Assembly (NCBI GenBank): GCA_949126835.1
Contig: OX421508.1
Coordinates: forward strand, 15,392,272-15,456,271
Direction of reading: 5' to 3'
Origin: Anisus vortex
Taxonomy: Eukaryota > Mollusca > Gastropoda > Planorbidae
Length of the DNA: 64,000 nt
Position 1 is the stretch's first letter, and the number at the start of each line of letters is the position of its first letter. Under the pieces are notes generated by a model. It made no database searches. It was not told where the DNA came from and saw only the letters and a program-made list of their open reading frames with translations. A program made the translations under genes and the position numbers. Positions 1-11,529 of this stretch are shown here, piece after piece.

Positions 1-40
1 ACCATCCATTATTAATTTACATGTTGTCAAGTTTAGTAAC

Positions 41-385
41 TGTAACCGTTATTTTATGTATACAACTCTCAGGAAGATCACATCCTCTATTAACAATCAA
101 TAAACAAACATCCGGCTTGTAGTAAAATGATAACTGAGATTTAATCCAGAATTCTCCAACAAGCTTATATACAAGATGAATTCAAATATACAACAGTTTC
201 CATAGCCTAGTCTATATCACGTCTTGCCGCTACCAAATCCTCATGTCGTCTAACCTTCTATCTAACTACTACGTCATTGTTTCTATCGTAAAACGTCACT
301 CGTTTATTCCATACATGACCACTGGGTTAGAGATTATACCAATTGTGTCTCACTAAAACAACGATATATATTTTAAATCCTCACA
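41..385 (-). repeat. 3' LTR of the Gmr1-order element
   Basis: 345-bp copy, TG...CA bounded, collinear with the LTR at 7020-7373. It differs by scattered substitutions and by a roughly 10-bp deletion near its plus-strand start. It is preceded by gtaac, the left target duplication. Confidence 0.93.
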
Positions 386-402
386 TTCCCCCATCGACCC
401 TT
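386..402 (-). other. Polypurine tract (PPT)
   Basis: On the minus strand a purine-rich run containing GATGGGGGAA abuts the 3' LTR, where plus-strand priming is expected in LTR retroelements. Confidence 0.6.
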
Positions 403-1452
403 TAAATTTGTCATACAAATTTCTAAAAATCCTTATCTCCGTCAAATACTGTCATAAAATATATATTTCTTTAATCCTACGTCTTTAATAAATATAATTA
501 TATGAATAATCCTAATTATCTGAACATTCATATTAAAAACATGTTATGCAACACAAATAACATTTAACAAAACCAACGTATTCATCAATATTTATTAACC
601 AATATTAACCAATAACTTTCACTAATATATATATAGGTCCATAAGGTTTTAAAGTATATCCTTTCTTGTATTAATGAAATACACAAACCAACATTATAAA
701 TATCATCAAATCCGAAAACACAACAGTTCATACTGTTCCATGTAATATCATTGCAACCTTCCTCTTCTGAACGTCGAGCAACATATTCATTGAATATTTC
801 TCAAGTCCCTTGTAGATTATCCATCCTGTAGAGTTTCAAAACCTTGATAAAGTAGTTCCACTAATGTCACAACAATAATTTACAATGCCCCGTTCATTTT
901 CACACCTCTAGAATTTGCCATTGAATACTTCCACAAACTGTCTGTCTATAAGCAATATAGTGTTGACATTGGTCATAAACCAAAAAAAAATGTACCATAT
1001 TATTAATAACCGGTTGATCTGTTGAATCCTCCATATATTGATGACATGAACTTCATTCCGCGTCGACAATGTAAATGTACCTCAATAATGCGACGACATA
1101 ACCTCGATTCCATGTTGATAATGTCAATGTACCTTGATATAGCGATGACATGACCTCGATTCCATGTTAGCACCATAAATGTACTCTTCATATGATATCT
1201 TCATGTTTGCGCCTGATATAGTGTCCATAAGAACCGTTCACGATAATGTGAGGACGTGATCTCACTTACATCTCTCACTTACAAATGGTACGTTGTGCTT
1301 GAATCCCCGTGCTTCATTTGTAGAACCATTTCTTGTTCAGAACCTTTGGAAAAAATCAATATTTCATTAACACCGTATGTATACTTTGCATTTAAATGAA
1401 TAATAATTTTAACCGCGTTCCAAACTGGTGATTACGTATCAAACAGCACATC
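403..1452 (-). other. 3' untranslated part of the Gmr1-order element
   Basis: No supported coding region between the RNase H stop and the PPT, and no env-like frame. About 1020-1210 carries three imperfect copies of a roughly 60-bp unit with the shared words gacatgacctcgattcc and aatgtac. The rest is AT-rich without recognisable content. Confidence 0.55.
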
Positions 1453-1893
1453 TTAAACACCACATCTAGACAACAAATCAGCCAATATATTATCCACCCC
1501 AGGTATATTTTCCACAGTAAAACTGTATGCCTGCAGGATAAGTGACCATCTTGCTATCCTATTATTGTTTAGCTTGTTCTGGTTTATAAAGGACAAGGGC
1601 TTATGGTCAGTCATAAGAACAAACCTTGTACCCATCAAGTATCTTGCCAATTTAGTAATACACCAAACTACACTAAGAGCTTCCCGTTCCACTGTTGCAT
1701 ACCTAATTTCAGCCTCACTTAATTTTCTGCTAATATACTGAATCGGGTGCAAGACATTGTCATGATATTGTCCCAAAACTCCACCAATACCAACCAAACT
1801 TGCATCAGTTAAAACCACAAATCTTCTATTAATGTCTGGTAGTCTTAATATAGGTTGTCCAGAAAAAGCAACCTTTATCCTATTTAATGCCAT
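1453..1893 (-). pseudogene. RNase H domain of pol (fragment after a stop)
   Basis: This is the last segment of the gag-pol frame. It begins just after an in-frame TAG (1903-1905), in the same frame as the upstream segment, and ends in a TAA at 1453. Visible Ty3-type RNase H landmarks are VLTDAS (first Asp), ATVEREALSVVW (Glu), LMTDHKPL (second Asp) and VDNILADLLSR (last Asp), so all four acidic positions remain. The domain would degrade the RNA strand of the RNA-DNA hybrid during reverse transcription. It cannot be made from this copy except by readthrough. Confidence 0.9.
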
Positions 1894-1902
1894 TTCACAC
1901 TC

Positions 1903-2136
1903 CTAAGACCAAATTATTTTAATTGGGCTTTTCTTTTTAATAAGTTCAGTCAACGGAGATACCATCTCCGAAAAATTAGGAATGAATTTCCTATAAAAAT
2001 TGCATACACCTAGAAGACTTCTCACTTCTTTTTTATTTCTTGGAATGTCAATTTTAAGAATTTTAGTAATATTCTCCTCCAATGGCTTAATTGTGTTATT
2101 AAAGATCTTATGTCCCAAAAAAGTAATTTCTTTCAT
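1903..2136 (-). pseudogene. RT thumb/connection segment of pol
   Basis: This segment is in the same frame as the RT segment ending at 2143; the two are separated only by an in-frame TAA (2143-2145). It holds ITFLGHKI, then RSLLGVCNFYRKFIPNFS, the usual Ty3/gypsy sequence after the RT palm. It ends in TAG at 1903-1905, directly before the RNase H segment. Both interruptions are simple nonsense mutations with no length change. Confidence 0.88.
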
Positions 2137-2142
2137 ACCTAT

Positions 2143-2553
2143 TTATAATTTGTTAGGTTTAATTGTCAAATTATGTCTTTCTATAATTTCAAAAATATCA
2201 TTAAGACTTTTTAAATGATTTTCCCAAGTATCATTGAAAACACATATATCATCTAAATAAAATATAGTGTCATTCCTATAACCTAAAATCATACCCATCA
2301 TTCTATTAAAAATTGCAGGAGCATTCACTAATCCAAAACTCATCACATTCCATTGATAAAGTCCCAATGGAGTAACAAAACTTGTAAACGGTTTAGCTCT
2401 ATCAGTTAAACCTACTTGATAGTACCCTTTGGCCATATCCAATTTAAAAAAAATATTTGCATTAGATAGCTGAGCCAGAATATCTTCAGCATTGTTCATA
2501 GGATATGGGTCAAAAAGAGTAACATTATTCAGCTTCCTATAGTCCACACACAA
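2143..2553 (-). pseudogene. Reverse transcriptase palm of pol
   Basis: Central RT domain, which copies element RNA into DNA. Landmarks are VDYRKLN near the start, KLDMAKGYYQV with the first catalytic Asp, FGLVNAPAIFNRMM, and FYLDDICVF carrying the DD pair of the catalytic motif. The upstream part of RT (fingers, ending in a lysine run) lies in the 2564-5392 segment in another frame; the break falls in an A10 run near 2570-2579 and is consistent with a one-base length change. The segment ends at an in-frame TAA. Confidence 0.92.
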
Positions 2554-2563
2554 CCTTATAGTT

Positions 2564-5392
2564 TTATCTTTTTTTTTTAACTAATACTATTGGAGAGGCA
2601 TAAGCTGAATTAGATGGTTCTATCAAACCCATGCTCACAAACTCATCTATCTCTTTTTGCAAGTTATCCCTCAAATGAATAGGGATTGTGTATGGTTTTA
2701 GCCTCACCGGCTTATCATCTGATACAGTAATGTCATGTTGTATGACATTGGTCTTACCAGGCAAATCAGAAAATATACCCTTATGCCTGTGTATTATTTT
2801 TGAAATTTCATATGCCTCTTCATGTGTCAATTTATCTAAGTCCACATCCTTATATGTTTGCTGACCCTGTGTATTCACTGTTGCTATCTCTTCAATATCA
2901 TCTTTAATTTCTTCTGATATTATACTACAGCATATATTGCTTTCTACTGATTGATCATTATATTTTTTTAAATTATTAATATGAAAAACTTTAAGTTGAT
3001 CTTTAACTCTTATCTCATAATCTACATTTGTGACCTGTCTAACCACATCATATGGCCCTAGCCATTCAGTAAATAGTTTGTTATTTTGATTTTTAAATTT
3101 TAGCAAAGCTCTATCACCTGGTTCTAAAGTTCTTAGTTTCCTATCCTGATTTATTATATTTTGATTCTTTTCCTTATTATTGTCTGAATTCTTTCTAGCC
3201 TCTTCCAAAGCAATTTCTAATTGTTGTTTCTTATTTGTAACTATCTCATAACTAGTTATTTCCTTGTTTACACCAGTACCTACCAATGGTTCTTTGCGAA
3301 TACTAAGTGGATTTCTTGGATTATTTTCATATATCAGCTCAAATGGTGAAAAGCCTGTACTATCATGAGTAGTTTCTCTATATGCAAATAAAATTGATGG
3401 TATTGCCAAATCCCAATTCTTTGGATCCTCATTACTAGCTTTTGACAACATTTCCTTTAGAGTTTTGTTAAATCTCTCACACATTCCATTACATTGAGGA
3501 TGATAAGGTGTTGTAAACTTCTGCTTTATTCCAAATGTTTCCATGAATTCTTTAGTCAATTTTGATGTAAATTGAGTTCCTCTCTCATATATTATCTCTT
3601 CAGGAAATCCTATTCTAGTAAGTATTAAATATAATGCTTGCACTATATCTGTAGATTCAATTTTCTTTAAGGGTACTGCCTCTGCATACCTAGAACATAT
3701 ATCAATCAATGTCAAGATATATCTATGTCCTCTGTTAGACATACTGGGCATTAAACCAATGATATCTATGGCTACATTCTGAAATGGTCTAGTTGCACTA
3801 ACTCCTTTTTGAATAGGTGCTTTGGTAAAGTTACTTCCAGGTCCTTTCATCTGACACACTTCACATTGTTTAAAAAATCTTTTCACATCTTTTGACATTT
3901 TAGGCCGAAAGTAATGTTGTATTATTCTGTTTTTGGTTTTGCCAACTCCCATATGACCAGCCAATGGTATAGAATGAGCATTAGTCATTATTTCTGTTGT
4001 ATATTTATATGGTACAACTATTTGTTCCACTTGTCTGCCATTTATGATTATCTCTCTGACTAATAGTTGTGTATCCTTTTTCACTTTGCATACACTATTT
4101 TTATTAGTAATTCCTTTCTTTGTAGATTTGAATAGTCTATCCAATGTAGTATTCTCTCTTTGTTCCTTTTTGAAAATTTCCAAATTAAAGTTTTCATTCA
4201 GTAATGATTCACTATCAACTGATGTGTCTTTTCCATTATCCAATATTGTCTGACTTTCTTCAGTATTGCTTGCTTTACATTCATTAATCACATTACATTG
4301 TGCTTGATTATTATTAAATTCCCATGTATCTATTTCCTCTCTAGTACATTCTTTAACTGATTCCACATTTCCAATAACTAAATCAATTGGTGCATCATCT
4401 ATAACATGAGCCAGTACTCTACCTGTAATATATGGTGTCCTAATATCAATGTAAGCCAGCCTCAATTTGATCACTCTCCCATCAAATGATGTACAGTCTG
4501 CTACATCAACAGTGTATTGGTGTGACTGAACATATTTGCTGTTTATTGCAATGACCGAACTGCCCGTGTCACGAACTGCATGTACTGGTATTAATCCCAC
4601 ATATCCTGGAAATTTTTTTATTCCTTTGCTTCTTGATAACACAGCTCCACAATGATTTCTGTTCTGGTTAAATCTGGAGTTGTGATCTCTTTGGTGTGTA
4701 TATCCCTGAGATCTATTATTATTATTATTGTTTCCAGCAGAACTTGACCTTCTGAAGCAATTTCTTGCTATATGTCCTTTCTTTTTACATATAAAACATG
4801 TCAATGTGTTATCTCTCTTATCTTTACAATCCTTAGTAACATGGTTATTTCTTCCACAATTACCACACTTCATCTTGCTCCTTGATAATTGTCCACCTCT
4901 TTGAAAATTATCATTGCCTCTAGCAAAGCATATTATATCCTGGTAATCCTCTCCTTTAGAAGTAGGTGCCATGGGATGAGCTAATTTATAGTTCCTAATT
5001 AGGTCAACTATTTCCTCTATAGTCCTGGGAGATCTCTCCTGAATAAATGCTTTGAGAGTCTTATCAAGTGAATATATTGCTTTATCTCTAATAATAAAAT
5101 TCTTGAGTTCCTCAAAAGATTTATCTATTTTAGCACACTTCAACCATTTGTCCATAGCATTTGTCAATGAGTCAAAATAACTTTTTGGATCTTCATCCTT
5201 TGATAAAGTCATTTCAAAAAATTTCTTTCTATAAGCCTCCTCTGTACTTCCAAAATGTCTTAATAATTGTTCCTTAACAGATGCATATTCTGATTGTTCC
5301 ATACAAATTTTTGATGGAATATCTCCTGTAAAGGATTTTCCTAAAAGTCCAGGCCAATAACAAGCAGAAAAAGTTTGTCTCTCCATTTCCAT
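2564..5392 (-). pseudogene. gag C-terminal part, protease, integrase and RT start
   Basis: A 942-codon open segment. Residues 1-140 resemble the SCAN/retroviral capsid C-terminal fold (EEAYRKKFFEM, then ERSPRTIEEIVDLIRNY). Residues 176-189 and 199-212 are two CX2CX4HX4C knuckles. DTGSS at 275-279 is the retropepsin active site, and IDLVIG about 335 the second conserved strand. Integrase follows: HHCC zinc module (H480 to C513), then the catalytic core with D543, a glutamate at 603 where the second Asp is expected (YERGTQF), and E639; the GPY/F module WLGPYDVV is at 777. From about 860 the RT begins (SAYASPIVLVKKK). The segment is continuous in frame with the upstream gag piece apart from one stop at 5444. 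The PR-IN-RT order marks the Gmr1 clade. The D-to-E change should impair integration. Confidence 0.93.
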
Positions 5393-5443
5393 TTCAAGTT
5401 TTTTTAGAAATGTATCAATGGAACCATCCTTTTTATTAAATAA

Positions 5444-5857
5444 TTAAAAAGTAAATCTACACATGCTATTTCTAATAGCCATATCCTGGTCAACAACAGG
5501 TCTAGTGACTCCAATATTTACATTTGCAGTATTATTTTTAGCTTCAAATTCTATTTTTTTAAACTGGAAAATTCTATCTTTTTCCTTTTCCTCCCTCTTT
5601 TTAGCCTTATCTTCTCTTTCCTTATCTTTAGCAATATCTTCTAATCTCTTTAATTCAATCATATCTGCTCTAGCTTTTTCTTTATCAATTTGTTTTAATC
5701 TCTCTAGCTCAATCTCATCTGCTCTAGCCTTATCTTTAGCATCTAAATACTCTCTCCATTTTCTCTCCACCCACTCATCTAACTCTTTGCCAGGATATCC
5801 CAAATCCTTACCACAATTTATATACAGCGCATATGTCTCCATTGAGGAACACTCCAT
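5444..5857 (-). pseudogene. gag N-terminal segment with charged coiled coil
   Basis: First segment of the gag-pol frame. The likely start is the ATG at 5857; an upstream TTG extends the open frame by two codons only. It begins MECSSMETYALY and then has a long alternating charged stretch (repeats of KARADEIELERLKQ type) typical of a coiled coil, as in other gag proteins of this group. It ends at TAA 5444-5446, after which the same frame stays open to 5392 and beyond, so this is a nonsense mutation and not a natural end. Confidence 0.82.
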
Positions 5858-5863
5858 TTTCAA

Positions 5864-7001
5864 TTAATATATATATATATGCCTACAACAAACTAATATA
5901 ATTTAAAATGTAAGCAATATCACAATATGCATAAAATAAATACCAATATAATAATCAATATATATAAAAAAAAGAACACCACAGATAGTAGATGAGACTT
6001 GAGATTCACAAAAAATTTACTATGACAAATATATAAACAATATGATAACACTGTGCATACAAAACTATACAATCTAACATATATTATGTAATATACACTT
6101 ATGAAAAGTCTTTTTCAACTAACCTGACTTACAGGAACTTTTCAATAAGTGTATACACAAAATTCCTAATAGAAACTAATACATGCCAGTGATTTCACAA
6201 GAAAAAATCTAGGCATATACTATGCTACAACATAACGTATACACCAGTTTACTTATCTTAATAAACGCGTTCCTTTTCCTCCCGTCTCCGAATCCAAGGT
6301 TCCAAAATCGAAACAATCCTTCCCCACACAGGTTATTTCAGCAAAAAGTCTTCGTGTGTTCATTAATTCATAAGGATTACAATCCTTCCACTTTGTGGCA
6401 GTTTCTTTTCGACCTCCAATTCTACTTGACTTCTGCTACTCTACTGACTTCTAGTTCTACGACTATTCTGAAGTATTCTTCTTTTCTCGAACCATACTAG
6501 TTCTACGGAGATTCTTTTTAATCTCTTTACTTGACAAACTTAGCTTGTCCTATAATACACAGCTTCAATATTGTTTCAATAACTGTTACCACGTTCTACA
6601 CATTTAAAATGTATCCGAGACGCCTTTCAATTTCAATTTTCTAGTAGACTTTTTAACCGACTTGTTTGGTAACATACATAAACTTCTGTTTCTATCTGCA
6701 AGCTATCTTCATGTACACCGTTATGTACTGGTAACGCTAAGTTTTTGAGACCGTGCTAGGCTATACTGTTCAACCGTCAAATTTTCTTACTCGTCGAAAT
6801 TTCTTCACATTGAGTTTCAGTCTTCTTCTAGTTGTACGAAATGCTCATTTACTATATTCTTCAAGCTGTGTTTCACAATATATTGTAGGCTTTCTTTCAA
6901 ATTGATTTCCAATAATATTCACCTTGATTATCCTTCAACATTCTCCGTTGATTTTCAATATTCCACGTTGGGCTTCCGAATTCACCTTGGGCTTCCGAAT
7001 T
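5864..7001 (-). other. Leader (5' UTR) of the Gmr1-order element
   Basis: About 1.1 kb between PBS and gag without a supported reading frame. Close to the PBS (6960-7010) a motif of the type ttccgaattcac..ttggg is repeated three times, so the primer-binding sequence has two imperfect neighbours. Confidence 0.6.
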
Positions 7002-7015
7002 CACGTTGGGCGCCA
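7002..7015 (-). other. tRNA-Lys-type primer binding site
   Basis: The minus strand reads TGGCGCCCAACGTG four bases after the 5' LTR. This matches the start of the PBS class complementary to the tRNA-Lys(1,2) 3' end as known from retroviruses. Position and TGG start fit; the tRNA assignment is from knowledge and not tested. Confidence 0.75.
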
Positions 7016-7019
7016 AAAA

Positions 7020-7373
7020 TGTGACCGTTATTTTATAAATGTTATGGATACAACTCTCAGGGAGATCACAACCTCTATTAACAATCAATTAACAAACATT
7101 CGGCTTGTAATAAAATGATAACTGAGATTAAATCCAGAATTCTCCAACAAATTTATATACAAGATGAATTCAAATATACAACAGTTTCGATAGCCTAGTC
7201 TATCACGTCTTGCCGCTACCAAATCTTCAGGTCGTCTAACCTTCTATCTAACTACTAAACGTCATTGTTTCTATCGTAAAACGTCACTCGTTTATTCCAT
7301 ACATGACCACCGGGTTAGAGATTATACCAATTGTGTCTCACTAAAACAACGATATATATTTTAAATCCTCACA
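7020..7373 (-). repeat. 5' LTR of the Gmr1-order element
   Basis: 354-bp copy, TG...CA bounded, followed on the plus strand by the right target duplication gtaac (7374-7378). It contains the ~10-bp segment missing from the other LTR. Confidence 0.93.
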
Positions 7374-8580
7374 GTAACACATCCATGGTCATATTATTTA
7401 CATGATGTCAGGTTTAGTAAAACATGCATGGTTATGTTATTCACAAGATGTGAGGTTTAGTAAAACATCGATTGTCATGTTATTTACACGATGTCAGGTT
7501 TAGTAAAACATCGATTGTTATGTTATTTACATGATGTCAGGTTTAATAAAACATCGATTGTTATGTTATTTACATGATGTTAGGTTTAGTAAAACATGCA
7601 TGGTTATGTTATTTGCATGATGCGAGGTTTAGTAAAACATCGATTGTTATGTTATTTACACGATGTCAGGTTTAGTAAAACATCGATTGTTGTATTATTT
7701 ACATGTTGTCAGGCTTAGTAAAACATCGATTGTTATGTTATTTACTTGATGTCAGGTTTAGTAAAACATCGATTGTTATGTTATTTACATGATGTCAGGT
7801 TTAATAAAACATCGATTGTTATGTTATTTACATGATGTTAGGTTTAGTAAAACATGCATGGTTATGTTATTTGCATGATGCGAGGTTTAGTAAAACATCG
7901 ATTGTTATGTTATTTACACGATGTCAGGTTTAGTAAAACATCGATTGTTGTATTATTTACATGTTGTCAGGCTTAGTAAAACATCGATTGTTATGTTATT
8001 TACTTGATGTCAGGTTTAGTAAAACATGCATGGTTATGTTATTCACAAGATGTGAGGTTTAGTAAAACATCGATTGTTATGTTATTTACATAATGTCAGG
8101 TTTAGTCAAACATCGATTGTTATGTTATTTACACGATGTCAGGTTTAATAAAACATCGATTGTTATGTTATTTACATGATGTTAGGTTTAGTAAAACAAT
8201 CGATTGTTATGTTATTTACACGATGTCAGATTTAGTAAAACCTCGATTGTTATGTTATTTACATGATGTCAGGTTTAGTAAAACATCGATTGTTGTGTTA
8301 TTTACACCATGTCAGGTTTAATAGAACATCGATTGTTATGTTATTTACATGATGTCAGGTTTAGTAAAACATCGATTGTTATGTTGTTTACACGATGTCA
8401 GGTTTAGTAAAACATCTATTGTTATGTTATTTACACGATGTCAGGTTTAGTAAAACATCGATTGTTATGTTATTTACATGATGTCAGGTTTAGAAAAACA
8501 TCGATTGTTATGTTATTTACATGATGTCAGGTTTAGTAAAACATTCATTGTTATGTCATTTACGTGATGTCAGGTTTAGA
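7374..8580. repeat. 43-bp minisatellite, about 28 copies
   Basis: Tandem units of 43 bp built on aaaacatcgattgttatg, ttatttacatgatgtcagg and tttagt. Single-base variants (gcatgg, tgcgagg, tgttagg) define subtypes. A block of six units (258 bp) is duplicated: the variant gtttaataaa recurs at 7541 and 7799 with matching neighbours. Positions 1-40 carry the same repeat, cut off by the LTR element. Confidence 0.95.
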
Positions 8581-9409
8581 TTTAACACTGTAACGACTAT
8601 ACCACAGGCTATGCTGTCAATTAGACTGTTAGATTAGACACTCTTTTCATTCTTTGAACACTTTTTAAAAATTTCACTGTATTTAATGTCTTCCTACTAA
8701 TATAGTCTAGATTCATGTTGTTAAGCTATTCAAACGGTGTGCTCATAAAAAGTCTATGAAGATGTTAGGAAACAGTACATAACCCTATGGTTTAAACCAC
8801 CCATTTACTAATCTTTCCTCTCGACATAACGTTCCTACTTAAAATATTCTCTGTATTAGGACGTGGCTGCTTATTTAACTTATGCATTAAGTTATTAACA
8901 CAAAAAACAAGGTTAAGGTAGTTGAAACACGATTAATTTACAAGCCGACTTTAACTGTTTTATTCCTAGACAGTCTGCTATTAAATGCACGCTATCCATT
9001 GGTTAGAAGCAACGGGTGACTGTGACGTCATATTCCCGCGCTTAGATTTTGGCCGGGGAATATATTAGTCTCGAGCCCAAAGTTTGCGGGCAGACGATAG
9101 CTAACTTCTGACTAGACAAGTCGCATTAATATTGTTTATTTGTATTCATTAAATCACACAGTTTTACTTGTTGAATAAAAGTTTCTACAAAATTTACAAG
9201 CCAAGAACTTTGTCTTGAATTGAAAGTTGTTGTTTGAAGTTATTTTGGAATAAATACTAGATCGACCAACTTGATGACTTGCTGCAAAACTATTTATCTA
9301 TCGTCAGAGAGGCGGCATAGGTTCCCGCTGGGCCAAAAAAAAGAATCATCCCTAGACAGACAGACAAAAAAATTGAAGTGATAGCTCCAATCTAACAAAG
9401 ATGTACACG

Positions 9410-9411
<2 letters not shown>
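8581..9411. other. Unique segment, possible LTR-like remnant
   Basis: No supported coding region. The segment starting at 8589 (TGTAACGACT) and a stretch with gtgacgtcatattcccgcgc near 9020, followed by AT-rich sequence, resemble a retroviral LTR, but no second copy, TSD or CA end was found. Treat as unclassified. Confidence 0.3.

Positions 9412-9484
<73 letters not shown>
9412..9484. repeat. (AT)n microsatellite
   Basis: About 36 uninterrupted AT dinucleotides directly before the first unit of the large tandem array. Confidence 0.98.
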
Positions 9485-9486
<2 letters not shown>

Positions 9487-11529
9487 AGCCGTTATGTGCC
9501 CGATTCTTCGAACGGGCTTTTTTTTAGAATATGCTTGACACATTATAGTTTTTTAGTTTTGTTTTCGCAACATACATAAAGTAGTATTTTTTTTTTTGTG
9601 GTCAGTATTTTTTAAATTTATTTTTGTTTTGCACACTTTATTATACACCAATTCAATATACAACTAAAAAGGAAAAACAAATAATAATAATTTTTTTTTA
9701 TTTCTTGCTCAAAGTATGACCACTATGATCGAATTTTGTGAGTTTATTGGGTAATTAAACTCTTTCTGTAAAATAGAACTCACATGTCTTTTAAAAAGTA
9801 CTGTTAATTCAAAAATGATTGTTTGATTTTTTTTTTCTACAACATTAGTCGTAGATCAATATTTTTTTTTTGTGTGTTTTTTTGTTGGTGATATTTGCTA
9901 TTTATTTATTGTTGCTTTGGAAGCAAACTTAAAATTAAATTTTAAATTCAACAGGAAAAACAATAACAACTGAAACCGATATGAATCATAGTTTATACAA
10001 CGTATACGACATGAATTAAAACTTTAAAAAGTTGGTCTGGCAAATTCAAACATTGCCCGGCAATATAAAAATTTCCCGCTACATAGTTTATAAGACGTAT
10101 ACGATACAAATTAAAACTTTAAAACGTTGAGCTCGACAATTTAAACATTGCCTGGCAATTGAAAAATTTCCCGCTACAAAGTTTATAAGACGTATATACA
10201 GAATAGGTATAGAACAGAATGCACAATCTCTATATACGCAGTCACTGAAAGTTACCATTTTCCGCAATGCAGCGGTCGATAGAGACGCTACTATAATAAA
10301 ATGAGAAAGGATATCTACGTCTGCCATAAATATATACAATATATATAGGGCCTACATTATCTTTCATTATAGGCTTACTTTTATATAAATTTGACTTAAT
10401 TACCCATTTTGTTTTCAACATTATAGGATTAGGCCAATATGATGTAAAAATATTTATTACCCGGTACTGATTTGAAAAAAAATGGCTTAGACGTAGCTCG
10501 GTACCGGTAACTAAATTGCTACGGCTACCGGTACATAAATATATACTTTTTAAACCAAAATAAACTTTTAAAATTATGAAGGGAAATAGGCATATAATTC
10601 ATAATGAGTTAATATGAGGTTGTTTATGCCGTTGTTTATCCTTTATGGAGTCAGGAAAGCCATGCAGTTTGACATGTTTTTTTTTACGATAATCAGTCGT
10701 TTTCGCATCATTGTTGTAGTTTATTACACAACCGTTTATGCACATTTTGCCTGAACTATTAGCTTTGGGTGTTCAAACTTGTAGATTTGAAGAAAAGGAC
10801 GTTGTAGGCTAAATAAGCATAAATATAGAGTGTAACCAGGACCACTGCGTTTAAATAGGCTTAGTATGGCGTCGGTATTACTGCCCAAAACAGAAATAAA
10901 ATGCGATTGCGCATTCTGTTTTATACCTATTCTGTGGACACATACAACACGAATAAAAACGTGAAGGAATTTTGTATTTCCCAGATACAACGTAAGATAC
11001 CCATTCAAACCATTAATCATTACCCATTATAACAATTTAAAAATATCCCGCTATAAATTACGACGCAAATTAAAACGTGAATATATTTTGTTCTATTCAT
11101 TCATAAAGTACATTAGCAAAGGTTGAAGCAAAGTTAATTTTAAATGAATACGCAAAATTTGATGACGTCATAACGAAAAGCCGGCTAGCTATCTCTGCGC
11201 AAACTTTGATGACGTCATCCTGAAAAAAATCTCAACGCCATCCTTTTTTTTATTTTTTTAGCGCGATCGATCGAAAAACTATAAAAAGTTGGAACGGCAA
11301 TTTTAACATGAACCCAAAATATGTCGTTTTATTCGCGTTTTTTGACCAAACTGACCACTGCGGTCATTTTAATTTTTTTAAAACCTTGACAGTGTTCACC
11401 GCCGTAACGCAAAGAATATTTGTAGCAAATTTCACGTTTTTATGTCCAGTATTTAAAAAGATTATGCGGTATGTACATACCCAGCCAGCCAGCCACATAT
11501 TCCTTTTGAGATTTATATATATGATATGA
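9485..11529. repeat. Large tandem array, unit A1 (2045 bp)
   Basis: First of five head-to-tail units. It begins caagccgttatgtgcccg with the hairpin gcccgattcttcgaacgggc and ends with the ccagccagccag short repeat and tttgagatttatatatat. Inside it are modules such as cccgctacaaagtttataag and acgcaaattaaaacgtg, and two tgacgtca palindromes (about 11162 and 11210). Short open frames recur in all A units but have no recognisable domain and no consistent upstream signals. Confidence 0.9.

Larger units (their letters stand above)
41..7373 (-). mobile_element. Gmr1-order Ty3/gypsy LTR retrotransposon, decayed
   Basis: Full-length element of about 7.3 kb read on the minus strand. Both LTRs start TG and end CA, and the insertion is flanked by the 5-bp target duplication gtaac (36-40 and 7374-7378). 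The order along the minus strand is 5' LTR, PBS, about 1.1 kb leader, gag with two CCHC knuckles, protease, integrase with GPY/F module, reverse transcriptase, RNase H, about 1 kb tail, polypurine tract, 3' LTR. Integrase ahead of RT is the Ty1/copia order, but the RT, RNase H and GPY/F module are Ty3/gypsy-like, as known for the Gmr1 clade. The single gag-pol frame (5857 to 1453) is broken by three in-frame stops and one homopolymer frameshift, and the LTRs differ by substitutions and a roughly 10-bp indel, so the copy is old and not autonomous. Confidence 0.93.

Noticed and set aside
5463..5867. Plus-strand frame of 134 codons
   Set aside because: Antisense shadow of the gag coiled-coil segment.
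7374..8580. CRISPR-like array
   Set aside because: Units are contiguous 43-bp tandem copies without unique spacers, in a eukaryotic context.
8589..9310. Solo LTR starting TGTAACGACT
   Set aside because: No matching CA end, no target duplication and no second copy found in the window.
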